64,000 nt of DNA from Epinephelus fuscoguttatus (taxonomy: Eukaryota > Chordata > Actinopteri > Perciformes > Serranidae), in the NCBI RefSeq assembly GCF_011397635.1, contig NC_064752.1, forward strand, positions 4,422,607 to 4,486,606. Direction: 5' to 3'. The notes beneath the pieces were generated by a model, which saw nothing but the letters and a program-made list of their open reading frames with translations, was not told where the DNA came from and did not search any database. This document shows positions 1 through 11,362 of this stretch, piece after piece. A program made the translations under genes and the position numbers. Positions within the stretch are counted from its first letter, which is position 1; the number at the start of each line of letters is the position of its first letter.

Positions 1-106
1 CACAGTTGGAATCATGTGAAGCACTTGATCGAGCACACAATGACCTAAATCATCAGTCATTATGTGTTAACACAATGTGACCAGAAATGGAGAACTATGT
101 GTCTAC

Positions 107-323
107 CTGTGTCGTAGGAAGGTGTGCACCATGCTGCCATTGATGACACTGAGGGCCAGCCACACCAGCATGGCCACTATGTTCTTGGTGAGAGCATTAG
201 AGAAGCTGTCTTTAGAAATTGCCACAGCACCCTCTGTCAGTGTAGAGCTGGTATTACTCATCAACAGGTCCAGAGGGCTGGAGGAGGTGGAGTTGAGCAT
301 CACCATCATCTCCCCCTCGCACT
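107..323 (-). CDS. First coding exon of an odorant receptor 131-2-like gene (partial; rest lies left of the window)
   Basis: The minus strand encodes an N-terminal tail followed by TM1, ending ...VHTFLRHR, the counterpart of the HTFRKHQ exon end in the other receptors here. The tail carries sequons (NST near the first Met, NTS further on). An acceptor-like TTCCTTCAG lies at 324-332. The likely start is one of three Met codons between 301 and 309. The donor CACAG|GTAGAC at 107 leaves two extra bases after the last full codon, whereas all other genes here end this exon in phase 0 with CACCAG|GT. Either one C has been lost and the gene is broken, or the second exon compensates. That exon would lie at coordinates below 1, so this cannot be decided. 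The family assignment rests on TM1 and junction similarity. Confidence 0.7.
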
Positions 324-1425
324 CTGAAGGAACACAGAAATGAAATCTGATGTTTTACATATACAAACCATTTTATCACCAGCTCTAACAACCTCACAAC
401 GGCTATTATTGTTTTTAACCTTGTGAGTTTGTGTGTGTGTCATCATGGCGAAAAGTGGTCTAGGTGTTTATATGTCTATCTGTCAGTCTGTGGGCAGATT
501 TTGTCAACATGATAGCAGTGCAACTGTGCTAAGTTGGAACATGGGTGACTTGAGCAAGGGTGTCGAAAATAGGGGGGTAGGAAGTAGGGAAGGGGCAATG
601 GCTCGCCACTTTACCCCCTGGTCCTACATTTGTTTTAAGTTGCAGGTCACTTTATCACAGCTGGAGTGATTCTGTCGCAAGATGGTTTTCTGGTTCATGA
701 ATTGTTTTAGTGTGCGCCCTACACCTAGTTTGATTTCATGATAAGAGTTAATTGGATATTAAATAGCAAACAGTTGTAAAATGCACATTAAGGTGCACAT
801 TTATGTTAGCACGCATCAGTTTTTTTTACAAGCACATGCATGTACAATGTATGTGTATAACAACTTATATCCTTAGCAGGCAGTTTAAGCAGGATGTCTG
901 CAGGTTCTTAAAATGTCTTAAATTAAATTCTATAAATATTAGGCCTTAAACGTCATTGAATAGTCTTCATTTTAATTTGTGAGGTCTTAGTTGCCACAAA
1001 CATTTTATCTAATTTCATTTATCTACCTTTTAATTTAATTCTTTCAAAATAAGTTGTATATAAGTATATATGTTTCATATGTATACGAACAAAAGAAGGT
1101 GATTTGTCCAAAAATCAATCTTAAGAAATACAGATGAGTACATGATATGCATGAAAGGCAGAAATTGACTTTTTGTTCTACACCTTTAAGACAGAATTTG
1201 CACCATTTACCAGCCAGATGCTGTTAAAATATGCAGTTGGGTGGTAGATTTGCTTCACTCACCAACCCCAGCCAAATTTGCATTCATTAGCAATTTGGTC
1301 AGCGGACAAAAAAGTTAATTTTGCACCCTTTACACATGCAATGGAGAATTTATAATGAAAAGGCACAACTATATTGACATATTTTTTCTAATAATGAATA
1401 TATAGACATCCTAAACTGTACTTAC
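324..1425. other. Predicted intron/leader region of the left-edge receptor; nothing else recognised
   Basis: AT-rich DNA with no convincing coding frame on either strand. If the leader exons predicted upstream are right, this is the intron in front of the first coding exon. Confidence 0.35.
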
Positions 1426-1501
1426 CTACAACCACAAATATTCCATTCACACTTTGTCAGGAGTTCATGGCTCACAGTGCTTTAAAAGGAAGTTTTGAAA
1501 T
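1426..1501 (-). other. Predicted 5' leader exon of the left-edge receptor
   Basis: On the minus strand a CTGCAG acceptor at 1502-1507 and a consensus donor (TTGTAG|GTAAGT) at 1425 bound a 76-base exon. It contains two short upstream reading frames that stop within the exon. The prediction rests on splice-site quality and order only. Confidence 0.3.
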
Positions 1502-1875
1502 CTGCAGGAAGATCAAAGAAAGAAAATGCATTCACTGTTAAGTGTTAAGAACTTTTAAAGTGGCACAGACCTTTTAGTTTGGTGGTTTCCTCTCTGATAA
1601 TGTAAAAGACTCACACACAAACAAAAACGCTATGGAAATCTGGATGCTGTTTTTACAGACTGTTTCATAGCTTTGCAGGGCTTTTATTTTGATAAAGGAG
1701 ACAGTAATAATAAAATTGATCATTCTAAAGAAGTATAACAAAATCTGCACACCCAATACACATTAGCTCAGTAGTGTTGTGGGATTAATATGTAACAAGA
1801 TATACTGTAATAAAAAACCTGTTACACATTTTTTTACAGTATGAGTGATTATTTATACATTTCATCCAAACTTAC

Positions 1876-1910
1876 CTCATTCAGCAGCTTATTAATATTT
1901 CCACTGTAAT
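1876..1910 (-). other. Predicted 35-base 5' leader exon
   Basis: Minus strand: acceptor TTTTTGTTACAG at 1911-1922 and donor GAATGAG|GTAAGTTT at 1875 bound a 35-base exon. Both sites are close to consensus and lie between the TATA-like region at 2.2 kb and the coding exon at 0.1-0.3 kb. Confidence 0.35.
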
Positions 1911-2161
1911 CTGTAACAAAAATGATCAAGACGTTAGACCAGAATATCATATGACATTACATTAAAATAATGATCTAGATTCACTCTTAGGTCATTCAGA
2001 TTCACATCAACATGTGCAACATAAAAACGTTACCACACTTATTAAAAGAACGTAGAAGAAAGAATCACATTGCTGTTCAATATCAACATCATCAGTGGTA
2101 ATAATGATGTCTATTATATTCACAGACAATAAACTCATTGATAATGGAGCCCATCTCTCAC

Positions 2162-2257
2162 CTGTTGCATCACTGACTCCTTTAGCAGCCTGTCGTCTCA
2201 TATATAAGTAGTAGTAGGAATCAGTGTGTGTTTGTGAGTGTGTGTGTGTGTATGTGT
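2162..2257 (-). promoter_or_regulatory. Predicted promoter and first leader exon, with adjoining TG/CA tract
   Basis: On the minus strand TTATATATGA (about 2199-2208) is followed after about 35 bases by a donor-like CAACAG|GTGAG (exon end 2162). A TG-rich tract at 2223-2257 sits about 15 bp upstream of the TATA-like box, the arrangement seen at the promoters of the array genes and gene F. Confidence 0.4.
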
Positions 2258-3059
2258 ATTGATCAGTTCGCCATAGGGATAGGGAAAGGTCATGATGTCA
2301 CAGGTTATGTAATGGTTCTCTGCACTGAGCATTGGGAGATCCTTGATCCCTAAAGTATGTTTAGTTTCCTTGTTAACATATAGGAGATCTGACAATTCTA
2401 TATTGTGTAGAAATTGAGTTTCAGTCATGAAAGAACATTTTGAAGTGTTTTCAATTTGAGTATCCAACTCAGTCATGAGCTCGGCCTTGTTAGTGTTGAT
2501 CAGTAAGGTCCAGAGGGGGCAGATGGGTCATCATTTGTCCATCTTTTGTTTGTGGCCTGTCTGTTTTAAGCCATTGATGAGGCATAGGGGTCTGTATGGC
2601 AAAACAGAGGATCTTAGAGTATCACTGTCTCCAGCACATTTCTCTGAGATTTGTACACTAGAAAATGGAATATTGATTTTTTTTTTTTTTTTTTTTAAGT
2701 AATAGACATGCTTTGTAGCTGTTAGAAAATGATTTGTGCCACTAGGTGGTGTTCTTTTCTATTCTCTGCTGTCTTGCTCTGCTCATTGTGTTCCAGAGCA
2801 ACAGGGTGTTATATGTAAGATATCTGTACTCTGTGTGGACAGATTGTATGGCTACCTAAAGGTCTGACATTGCATAAAGCAAAAAATCACACCTAAAGCC
2901 TGATAAATCAGACAGGACAACATATTGGCTGATATTAGCTTCCTACATATAGGGCTGTGCAATATATTGATATGAGATCAGATATTGCCTCAGATTTTGG
3001 ATATAGTAATAATATAAGTGTTGTTTTTTCCTGGTTTTTAAAGGCTGCACTATAGTAAA
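2258..3059. other. Intergenic; no gene recognised
   Basis: No coding frame with family features. A poly-T run lies at 2678-2697. A segment near 2950-3010 beginning AGGGCTGTGCAATATAT resembles ends of fish interspersed repeats but I could not bound it. Confidence 0.4.
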
Positions 3060-3403
3060 GTATGCCGCACAGTGGTACAGTGGTTAGCATTACAAGAGGG
3101 TTCCTGGTTCAAACCTGGGGTCATGGGGTTGAATCAGGGGTGGAGGAGCCCCTCTGTGTGGAGTTTGCATGTTCCTCCCAAACTCTGGCTTCCTCCCACA
3201 GTCCAAAGACATGCAGGTTAATTGGTGACTCTAAATTGTCTGTAGGTGTGAATGTGGGTGTGAATGGTTGTCTGTCTCTATGTGTCAGCCCTGTGATAGT
3301 CTGGTGACCTGTCCAGGGTGTACCCTGCCTCTTGCCCAATGGCTCCAGCCCCCTGCGACCCCTAACAGGATAAGCGGTTACGGGAAATGGATGAATGAAT
3401 TAC
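3060..3403 (+). repeat. SINE-like interspersed repeat with a tRNA-like head
   Basis: The head GTGGTTAGCATTAC and the B-box-like GGTTCAAACC (around 3104-3116) suggest a polymerase III promoter. The body has the very common teleost repeat wording (TGTGTGGAGTTTGCATGTTC, then CCACAGTCCAAAGACATGC). The 3' end runs through AGGATAAGCGG into an AATGGATGAATGAAT tail, like the tails of RTE/Rex3-mobilised elements. Family assignment is from memory of this repeat class. Confidence 0.6.
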
Positions 3404-3885
3404 AGTAAAGTGATGTACAGGTATATGAGTTTTGAAATAAGTGTTGGCTGATTAAATGTCAGTACAGACATACAAAATCAGGCTCAAGGTCATTCAGAAA
3501 CTGTGCCAACATTATATAGTTTTGTTCACATTCACAGAGAGCACTGACAAGTGGATTTTTTAACTGCTATATTATGTTTATGTTAAAAAAGATATTCTCA
3601 TTAGATTTTTACAGTTCACAAATAGTATTAAAATAATTTGCTTTGGTTTCTACAGTTTACATTTTACAGTTTAATTTCTATCATTAATGTACTCCATTAG
3701 ATGATGATTTTTTTCTGTTTAGGCTGACAGGACAGTTGTATTTTCCATTTCTTTATTGTAACAAATGCACATATAAAATACATTAATCATTTTTTTCCTC
3801 ATTTTTATACACTAATATTTTCTTTATAATAATCTACAATAACATTTAATATTGAAAGGTTGGATTAATCAGACAGAGAATACCT
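3404..3885. other. Downstream flank of gene 1; nothing recognised
   Basis: AT-rich sequence after the gene 1 stop codon, with several AATAAA-like words on the minus strand. No coding feature or bounded repeat seen. Confidence 0.4.
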
Positions 3886-6062
3886 TTATTTAATTCCTCT
3901 TACTTTATTCATCTCATCTCTGTCCACAGGCGCCACTGTCTGCAGTTTGACCCTGCACCTCTTGCTGAGAAGGTACATCTTGAGGTACTTCCTGAACTTT
4001 TTATCTCTCACACCATAGATTATTGGGCTGAGGAACCTTGGCAGGATGTAGACAATCAGGTAGTTTGCAAATCTGATTTCTAGGATTCGTCCAGGGAAGA
4101 TTAGACGTAGAATGATCTCCACACTGGGGGAGATGTAGGAGAGCATGCACATTGCTAGCTGGACCCCGTGGAGCAGGATGGTGTTCCTGGCTCTCTGGGC
4201 TGACATCTTCTCTGTAGAGAGGGCCCGGGCTGCAAACAGGATCCTCAAATAGGTGAAGACCAGAGTCAGAAACACACAGGAGAAGTAGATGATATCAAAG
4301 GCTTGTCTTTTGTATTTCAGAATTGGGTCTTTAAACACATTCTGCCGCAAGCAGAACACCGACTCATGAAAGAAACTCATGGACTCAGTTGCTAGCGTCA
4401 CAAATAGATCTGTAATGTCTGGAGCCACACATATAAACCATATCAACCCTATGATGATATAAGTCCTTCTCACTGTGCAGATTTGGGGGTGGCGTAAAGG
4501 GTTGCAAATGGCAATGTAGCGCTCTATGGCCATGCTAGCTAAGTTGACCGGAGTGTTTCTGGTGGTGAAGACTGCCACCAGGATAAAGAAGCAGCAGAAA
4601 GAGACGTTAATCTTGTAGAAGATGTAGCTGAGGACAAAGAGTGTGATTGTGACGGTCAGCTGGATGCCGTCATTCATCACCATGTGGATGAAGAGGATGT
4701 AGCGAGGGTCTTCATAAAAAGTCTGGAGGACGAGAGAGGGGAGTGTAGTTAGAGGATAAAACAACAGTTCATGGTTTAAGAAGGAAAGACAGGGGGTGTG
4801 TCAACTGATAAGTGGAAAAGTCTGGTACTATATTAATAATTGTTTATCAACATACTGTGTTGATATGAAGGCAAAGAAAGAATCTTCTGAGCCTTGTGAA
4901 GTATAAAGTGTGATAAACAAATGTTTGATAACACTAACATAAGCAGGTCTGCAATTAATTATTTTGATTAACAGTTTATTTGCCAGAGATTTTCTTGATA
5001 AATCCATGATTTCAGGGGGCTTGAATTAACACTTGCATACAATATATACATGGTATTGCATGTGGAATTTCAGCTGTGCACGTAATCAAGGCTGCCAACT
5101 CTGACACTGACTGTGAGACTCACACAATTGACACATTACACTCTCACGCCTCAATCATTTGCTCTCTCAGGGAAAATCAAATTAATAGCTGATAACATCA
5201 CAGAATGGTAAGTGGACACTGACAGCACATGGACAGACATGAGAGAGCAGTGCAGCACAACAACAGCACTGTGTAAAACACTGCGATCAAGCCAGCTGCA
5301 GCTTGGATTTTGATTTGATTTTTAAACTACATTAAATAAATGAATAACTGAGTTTTTCTATTTTTTTTATGCAGTCCTGTTCAGGATGACCCTGACTATA
5401 ACCACGTGTAAAATTATTATTTTACAGAAAAGTGACTACACTGAACAGTTTTTCAGGAATTTAAAAGTAAGGTCAGCTCAAGTTGGCAATGGGCACAATA
5501 GTTCCACAGCAATAACGACATGGAATGGCATAATAAAAAATAATCACTGAATAATGGCACTGCTAGCAAACTTCCACCAGACCCGAGCAGTAAAAAGAAC
5601 AGCAGCAAAATTAGCTCATAGACTGGCATGTGTAACTGGTTAAAAATATTCTTGGCAGATAAACACTTAAATGTTATCTTTTGGCTTCCCAAAGTCATTT
5701 AAAAAAAAAATGGGGCAGTGGTAGATGTTGGATTTCTTATGGTCAGATTCATCAGCTACCGTGGCGGACGTGCCAAGAAAGAAGGATAAATACACCAAAT
5801 GATAGAAATAGAAAGATATGCATATCATATTTAAGAAGCCTTTTCTGCTTAATAAATTAGTGGCTGGTTCATTTTCTTTCAGTTGCCTAATCAATTGACA
5901 GACTGATCTTATCAGCTCTAAAGTGGAGTGAGACAGTGAGAGAAGTGATGTGGACAGAGGGAGAGAAAGAAAAAAGTCAGAGGTGTTTACATGCACAGAG
6001 TAACCAGATTATTCAGCGCGATCATTCCTCAATATTGCTCATGTATTACACATGCCCACAGC

Positions 6063-6107
<45 letters not shown>

Positions 6108-6233
6108 ATAAACCTGGTGTCTAAAAAAGGTGGCAACCAAACTGCCATTGATGTAACTGAGGACAAGCCAGACCAAAACCACAATAAAGTTCTTCACAAA
6201 CGCCGTGGTGAAGGTGTCTCTGACGAGCATGAC
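3886..6233 (-). CDS. Odorant receptor 131-2-like GPCR (divergent single copy, gene 1)
   Basis: Two main coding exons: 6114-6233 (end of N-tail and TM1, ...VATFFRHQ, donor CACCAG|GT) and 3886-4722 (TM2 to C-tail, acceptor TCCTCCAG), phase 0, intron 1391 bp. A four-codon upstream exon at 7313-7324 reads in frame, giving about 322 residues. TM2 begins with FYEDPRYILFIH; TM3 ends in MAIERYIAICNPLRH, with a classical ERY triplet where the other complete receptors here have ECY or KCY. TM6 has RARNTILLHGVQL and TM7 PRFLSPIIYGVRDKKFRK. The frame is open throughout. The N-tail shows no N-glycosylation sequon, unusual for an olfactory receptor. Family: teleost OR131-2-like, expected at the plasma membrane and G-protein coupled; ligand unknown. 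Confidence 0.87.
6062..6104. repeat. TG/CA microsatellite inside the gene 1 intron
   Basis: A nearly pure (TG)n run starting about 10 bp inside the intron from the TM1-exon donor at 6113. Confidence 0.9.
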
Positions 6234-7312
6234 CTAACCCAGCAATAGAGGGAGCCAAAGAGAAAGAAATCAAAGTTACCTTTAAGTACAATGAATCATC
6301 ATTTATTTTAAGTCCATCACTTTGTTTCTATCAGCTGATCAAATAAGCATGTAAGCTTTCCCCACTCTCACCACTATTTGTCAAATGTTGATGAAATTCT
6401 TACACATCAGTTCATACATCAGCTCACATACAGGATGTTTTCTCCGAATATGATCTGATGTGAGAAAGACTTTTATTATTTACGTTATTATTGTCAAGCA
6501 AGTAAAACTGTCTATCACATTTGTGAATGAGGACATAGAAACATTTACATGACAGCTTTTCTGGGGCTTAATATTTGGAGAAGAGATACCAGACTGGGCT
6601 AAAATTTAGTCATATTGTGAGGCCAACAGTTCAGGCGAGGTTATTTATTTGTTGTCATTTGCACAACAATCACAGAGATATAGGTAAAAAATGTTAGATC
6701 TCAGGCTTCCTCCAACATGGCTAATTAAATGTGCATAAAAAATCATGCAAATAAAAACTGGGAATCTAAGAAATAAAATAGTACATAAGTTTACATATAG
6801 GGATACAAAATATATGTATAAAATAAACAGTATATATTTGTGGTAGACAGGTGTACAGTAATTACAAAATTGATAAACAGAATTATAACAGGAATATAAT
6901 AAATGAAGAGAGAAGTAAACAGGGTGGTAAACAGTAAGTAAGAATATATAAAGGTTCTGTGATTAGACACTGATTTGATATTAGAGCTGTAGAGTTGATG
7001 ATTAAGAAAAAGCAAATGATCCTTCTCGTTTTAGATGTTGACACCATTAAGTAAAAATTTAAGTAGCCAAAAATGCTTTTGCTTTACTCTTCATGTCTTC
7101 AGAGTTTACATGCATGTTGAGCATTCACTAAACAGAAAAAAAACATGTTGGAGACTTTTGATAATTTCAGTGATGACATTAACACTTTCATAGTAACCTA
7201 GAAACTTTAGATTTTCAGTTTAAAATCAGCAATACAACAGTACAAGCCAATCAAAACTTAGTTACACTTTTTCATTTTAAAATGTGGTAGCGAGACAATT
7301 GCTTTAACAAAC
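6234..7312. other. Predicted intron of gene 1; nothing else recognised
   Basis: AT-rich, with no coding or bounded repeat feature. It lies between the predicted four-codon exon and the TM1 exon. Confidence 0.35.
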
Positions 7313-7367
7313 CTGATAAGTCATGTTGCCTTCTGGAGCCACTGGTGAGCTCATACTTCACTAAGAC
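7313..7367 (-). CDS. Predicted 5' exon of gene 1 carrying the start codon (M-T-Y-Q)
   Basis: On the minus strand an acceptor TTTTTCTCAG and a donor TTATCAG|GTTTG bound a 55-base exon with one ATG (7322-7324) followed by ACT TAT CAG. Joining to an acceptor GGGTTAG at 6234 gives MTYQ-VMLVRDTFTTAFVKN, in frame with TM1. The internal Met at 6230 is the alternative start if this exon is not used. Confidence 0.45.
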
Positions 7368-7583
7368 CTGAGAAAAAGAGAGTAAACAAGAATATACAAG
7401 ACAGAAAATACAAGATGACAAATGTCTTAAGGAATTACTCTAAACCCAGTCGATTAAAATGTAAATATAATGACAGAATAACAGCACACAGACTCACATG
7501 ATAATACAGCTAGCCAAAGAGTTGAATTTTAAACAGTTAAGTCAGGAGTTACCTCACAGCCATCTCTGTCTTTTTCCACCTAC

Positions 7584-7640
7584 CTGAGTCCAGGTCTAAC
7601 ACAGAAGGCACACAGCGTGACAGAAGAGTCTTTATAAACA
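7584..7640 (-). promoter_or_regulatory. Predicted TATA promoter and leader exon of gene 1
   Basis: Minus strand: GTTTATAAAGAC (TATA box about 7631-7639), then about 45 bases to a donor ACTCAG|GTAGGT (exon end 7584). Spacing fits TATA, start site and a short leader exon. Unlike most other genes here there is no TG tract upstream. Confidence 0.45.
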
Positions 7641-7699
7641 CTTTGAAACAGGACTTAATTGATTTTCATGTCGTCCGTGTTGATCAGAGAAGAGAAAAA

Positions 7700-7935
7700 C
7701 ATGAAGATGATGATAAGATAGAACTTTATTTATCCTGAGGGAAACGGTTGTGCAGCAGTTGCAGTACAAAGTAAAAAGCAGTGCTAATAAAACAAAATAT
7801 AAACAATATACATTATCAATAAGGTGCTATAAACCAAATGTACACAATGCCAGACATGAAAACATGATGATAGTTGATGGCGGCCTTGTAGATGACAGTG
7901 TAGTCAAAGCATCGTTTTTCATCCTGTGATGTGAC
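7700..7935 (-). repeat. 3' end remnant of an L2/Rex1-like LINE
   Basis: AGAACTTTATTTATCCTGAG followed by a GCAGTTGCAGTAC block is, read on the minus strand, the usual 3' UTR wording of fish L2/Rex1-type LINEs. No coding part remains. Boundaries are approximate. Confidence 0.45.
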
Positions 7936-8300
7936 TTTTCTTTTATTCACACCTTCACACCATTGATTTTTATTTTGAGTTCATTTGACTGGAGTCCAGT
8001 ATTGCCAAGTTCAGTGCACTGTGACATCCTCTGATAATTGTCCTCTGACAGTTTCCTTACATTTGGGCAGTTTCCTCAATTTTTTCAGGAATGTGATGCC
8101 ATGTTCACACTGGACACAGAAGTGCCCTTATGTCAGTAGTCGCCTGGCCATTCAGCAGCACATTTCTCTGTGCCTGCCAGCAAGCGATTCTGCTCCTCCA
8201 CTCTATTCTAATCACATTTAGAGCTCTGTCTCTGTCCGCGTGTGTGTGACAAATATGTGGAAAATAGGTTGCATATTTCATCATTTATCATAATAAGATC
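7936..8300. other. Intergenic; nothing recognised
   Basis: No family-level coding similarity seen. One short plus-strand open frame (7985-8221) has no recognisable features. Confidence 0.35.
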
Positions 8301-8308
8301 ATTTACAT

Positions 8309-8602
8309 CAGTGATTCCCAACTGGTGGGTCACGGCCCAAAATTGGGTCGCAGGCCCATTCTGAATGGACTACAAGTGACTTGCGAACATGTCAAGTTTG
8401 CAAAAAAACACAATTTATTTTTAAATATAGTGAATTTCTGGCAGAGAGCTAATATTTTAAAGTGCCGTTTCCTGCTGTAGAGTGAGCGACTAAGGGACAG
8501 CTACTTGCAAGTATGACGCTGAATGTAGTAACTTATTTGGACCTTGAACGAATGACTAAGGAAAAATCTGGACCCCATGGCTGGACCAGTTGGGAGCCAC
8601 TG
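8309..8602. mobile_element. Non-autonomous hAT transposon (294 bp)
   Basis: The ends are inverted: CAGTGATTCCCAACTGG at the left, and the right end reads CAGTGGCTCCCAACTGG on the other strand. The element is flanked by 8-bp direct repeats ATTTACAT (8301-8308) and ATTTGCAT (8603-8610), seven of eight matching, the size hAT elements make. No coding capacity. Confidence 0.85.
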
Positions 8603-9294
8603 ATTTGCATCATGCTAATGGCTCCTTTATATCGTTTATATTAGATTATCAGTGTGTTATCTTGCCAGATTGGCTTGTGGATCACGGAAAAAAACAGACC
8701 AGGTGCCAAATAATCACAATCTAGTTGTAGAGCTCAGGACTGAAAGGAATTGGGGAGTCCTTCACAGAATATTGTGTGCATCGCAGCGCTTCCATGTACT
8801 GTGAAAACCTGCTGTGAGGCTACAACTAGTCTTGTCATTATCTATTAATCTGGCTTTATTTATGTATTTTTTGTCAATTAGTCTTTAAATCTAAAAAAAA
8901 AAAGTCATCAAATGTCTTATGTTGCTGACTAACACTCCACAACCCAAAGATATACAGTAAAGTCAATGAACTAACACATGAGACAAAGAGAATCAGTCAA
9001 TCCACACATTTGTGAAGCTGGAACAAGAAAATTTATTGCATTTTTGCTTGAAAAATTAGGACAACTTTACATATGATTAAACTGATTAACAGTAACCCTA
9101 AATTCTTTGGATTCTGTTAACCAGTTTACAGCACCCTCTCAAAACAACAGTTATCGTTCTAATCTCAGGCTCAGGGAAAGAAAGGAAGTTGACTGCTGGC
9201 AGAACACTCATGAACATGTCACATTGCTGCACGTTAATGTTCTTAATCTTTTTTCCTTACTGGCAAATTTTGTTGCAGTTTTGGCACTGAGCAT

Positions 9295-10177
9295 TAGGGA
9301 TGTCCCGATCCAGCTTTTTCACTTCTGATCCGATACCAATATTACAGCCTTGAGTTTTGGCCGATACCGATCTGATCCAAGCACGTATTATACATATTCA
9401 CTTATTTTGTTGTCAGTCATGTTAGAAAAGGTTTGCTCAAGCAAAGAACAACTACTTAATCAAGTTAGTTAGAATAATCCACAACAGTTGGTATGAGAAA
9501 CTGACCCGTTTATTGTTAACAGGGTTAAATAAACAAACTTTAAACATTAACATTAAATAAAAAAATATAGCTGGTTTGCTTTGGCTGCTTTGGCCCCTTA
9601 ATAAATAGAAAATGAATCAACACAAGAAATCTTTAAAATGTCTAACAATGGAATTAAAATAGCAGCAAGACTCCACACATTTGTGCTTTGGCCCCCTAAT
9701 AAATAAAAAAAAGATTAACACCACAAGACATTGTTGGCATCTAACAAACAATGCAACCTTTCCTTTTCAGTTATTTTAGTAGTGTTTATGTAGTCCACCC
9801 ATGGCTTCAATTTCACTAATTGTGCCCAAAACAATGCCATCAGTGCTCTTTACTTAAACAGTAAGAGTGTAAACCAAATAAAAATATCACTCTCAAAAAA
9901 CCAGAGCAGAAAACAAATAGTTAACTAAATTGACCGCTACTCTTCCTACCCTCTGTGTATCTGCCGTCTGCATGCTGGCCTGGTGGATTGATAGTAAGAG
10001 CTGGAGCGGATCACTGGAATGGACTGCTTGAATCGCGGAGCGCTGGGCTTGCCGGAAAACGGATCCGGGCACGGACTCCATGAAAAACTGGATCGGAGTT
10101 CATGGATTGGCATTTTTCCATGCAGTCCGATCCAATGCCGATGTCCGTTTTTTGCTAATATCGGCAGCCGATCCCTA
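9295..10177. mobile_element. Non-autonomous hAT-like transposon (883 bp)
   Basis: The left end TAGGGATGTCCCGATCC and the right end (TAGGGATCGGCTGCCGAT on the other strand) form short imperfect inverted repeats rich in CCGAT/ATCGG words. A perfect 8-bp duplication CTGAGCAT flanks it at 9287-9294 and 10178-10185. Interior is AT-rich with a GC-richer segment near 10.0-10.1 kb. No transposase recognised. Confidence 0.8.
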
Positions 10178-10514
10178 CTGAGCATAACCGTTACCAGTCC
10201 GAGTGTCATAGAACCTAAAGTCTGTTTCATTGTCTCCACGACGGCCTCTGTACAGCTGCAGGCTCTGCATTATCATCTGCTGAAAATCAGTTAATGGAAG
10301 AATAACAATAATTTAATTTTTTCACATTTTATCAATTTTATCCTCTGGGGGCAAGATTGTCATCACTACAGCCATGCTACTAGCGTTGCTTAAAATTTAT
10401 ATCTGGCTGATTGGCGTGTGAGTCAATCACACTGTGGTCAGCACAAACAAAATTCCAGAGCTAGAAGAGCTGCAGGTGGGATCCTGTCACAGACTATAAA
10501 AATAATGGACGTAG

Positions 10515-11362
10515 CTAGGCCTGTTGCGATATGCAATAAGTCGGTTAATTGCACGGTAAATTAAAAGGGAGCCGGTAACTTTTCCGGCCGCGATTAATTG
10601 CTTACTTTTTTTTCCTCGTCTCTCTCCACCAAAGAGACTGGACGACAAGAGCGTTCACTGCCGTGCATCGTCTAGCAGCCAGGTGAGTTGGTTCATTAGC
10701 GTAATGAACGGAGGGAAAGCTCTTGTCACCGAGTGTCTTTGTCTCTGTGGGGCAGGCAGGGCTATGGGCTACACATACACACACACACAGTGCGATCTTC
10801 GTGAGGGGGAGACGAAGCGGAGAAAAAAAAAACAGTTGAGCGTAAACAGTTGAGCGTAAGAGAAAGACAGGGAACTTGTTCTTAAACCAAATGCCACAGC
10901 CCCTGTGTGGGAGTGTTTTGGATTTAAACCAAATGACAGAGGGGAGCCCAGTAATTTGGACAAGCCGGTGTGCCAGGTTTGTTCGAAAACCATCTCAACA
11001 AAAAGAGCGAATACGACCAACTTAACTGCACTGAGAGTGAGAGACTGACAGTCTATTTTTTGTATTTATTTATTTATTTCGATATTTTTATGTGTTATTT
11101 CGGATAATTAAATTTTCTTTTTTGCATTCCTAAATATTCTTGTTAAATAAATGTTTATTTCTCTTTTAAAGGAGAAATGCATGATTGCATCATTATTCCT
11201 TTATTATCATTATATAAATTTAAAAAATGGTCTAAAAACGGCAAAATTACAACAATAATAAAAATAGTCTTAACAGCACAGTATTATGCAATATTATCGC
11301 TTATCGCAATAATTTCTGACGCAGTTAATCACCCAGCAAAATTTGTTATCCTGACAGGCCTG
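10515..11362 (+). mobile_element. Decayed hAT element with a BED zinc-finger fragment
   Basis: The ends CTAGGCCTGTTGCGATA and (other strand) CAGGCCTGTCAGGATA are short inverted repeats. Flanks GGACGTAG and TGACGTCA are weakly similar (5 of 8). Inside, plus strand 10872-11031 reads ...VWECFGFKPNDRG...KPVCQVCSKTISTKRANTTNL, the shape of a BED-type zinc finger (aromatic VW..FGF, CxxC, then the TTNL approach to the missing histidines) found at the N-terminus of hAT transposases and ZBED proteins. The catalytic part is absent. Confidence 0.65.

Noticed and set aside
3080-3120. Possible tRNA gene (A- and B-box-like words)
   Set aside because: No cloverleaf or proper stem pairing; it is the head of a SINE-like repeat.
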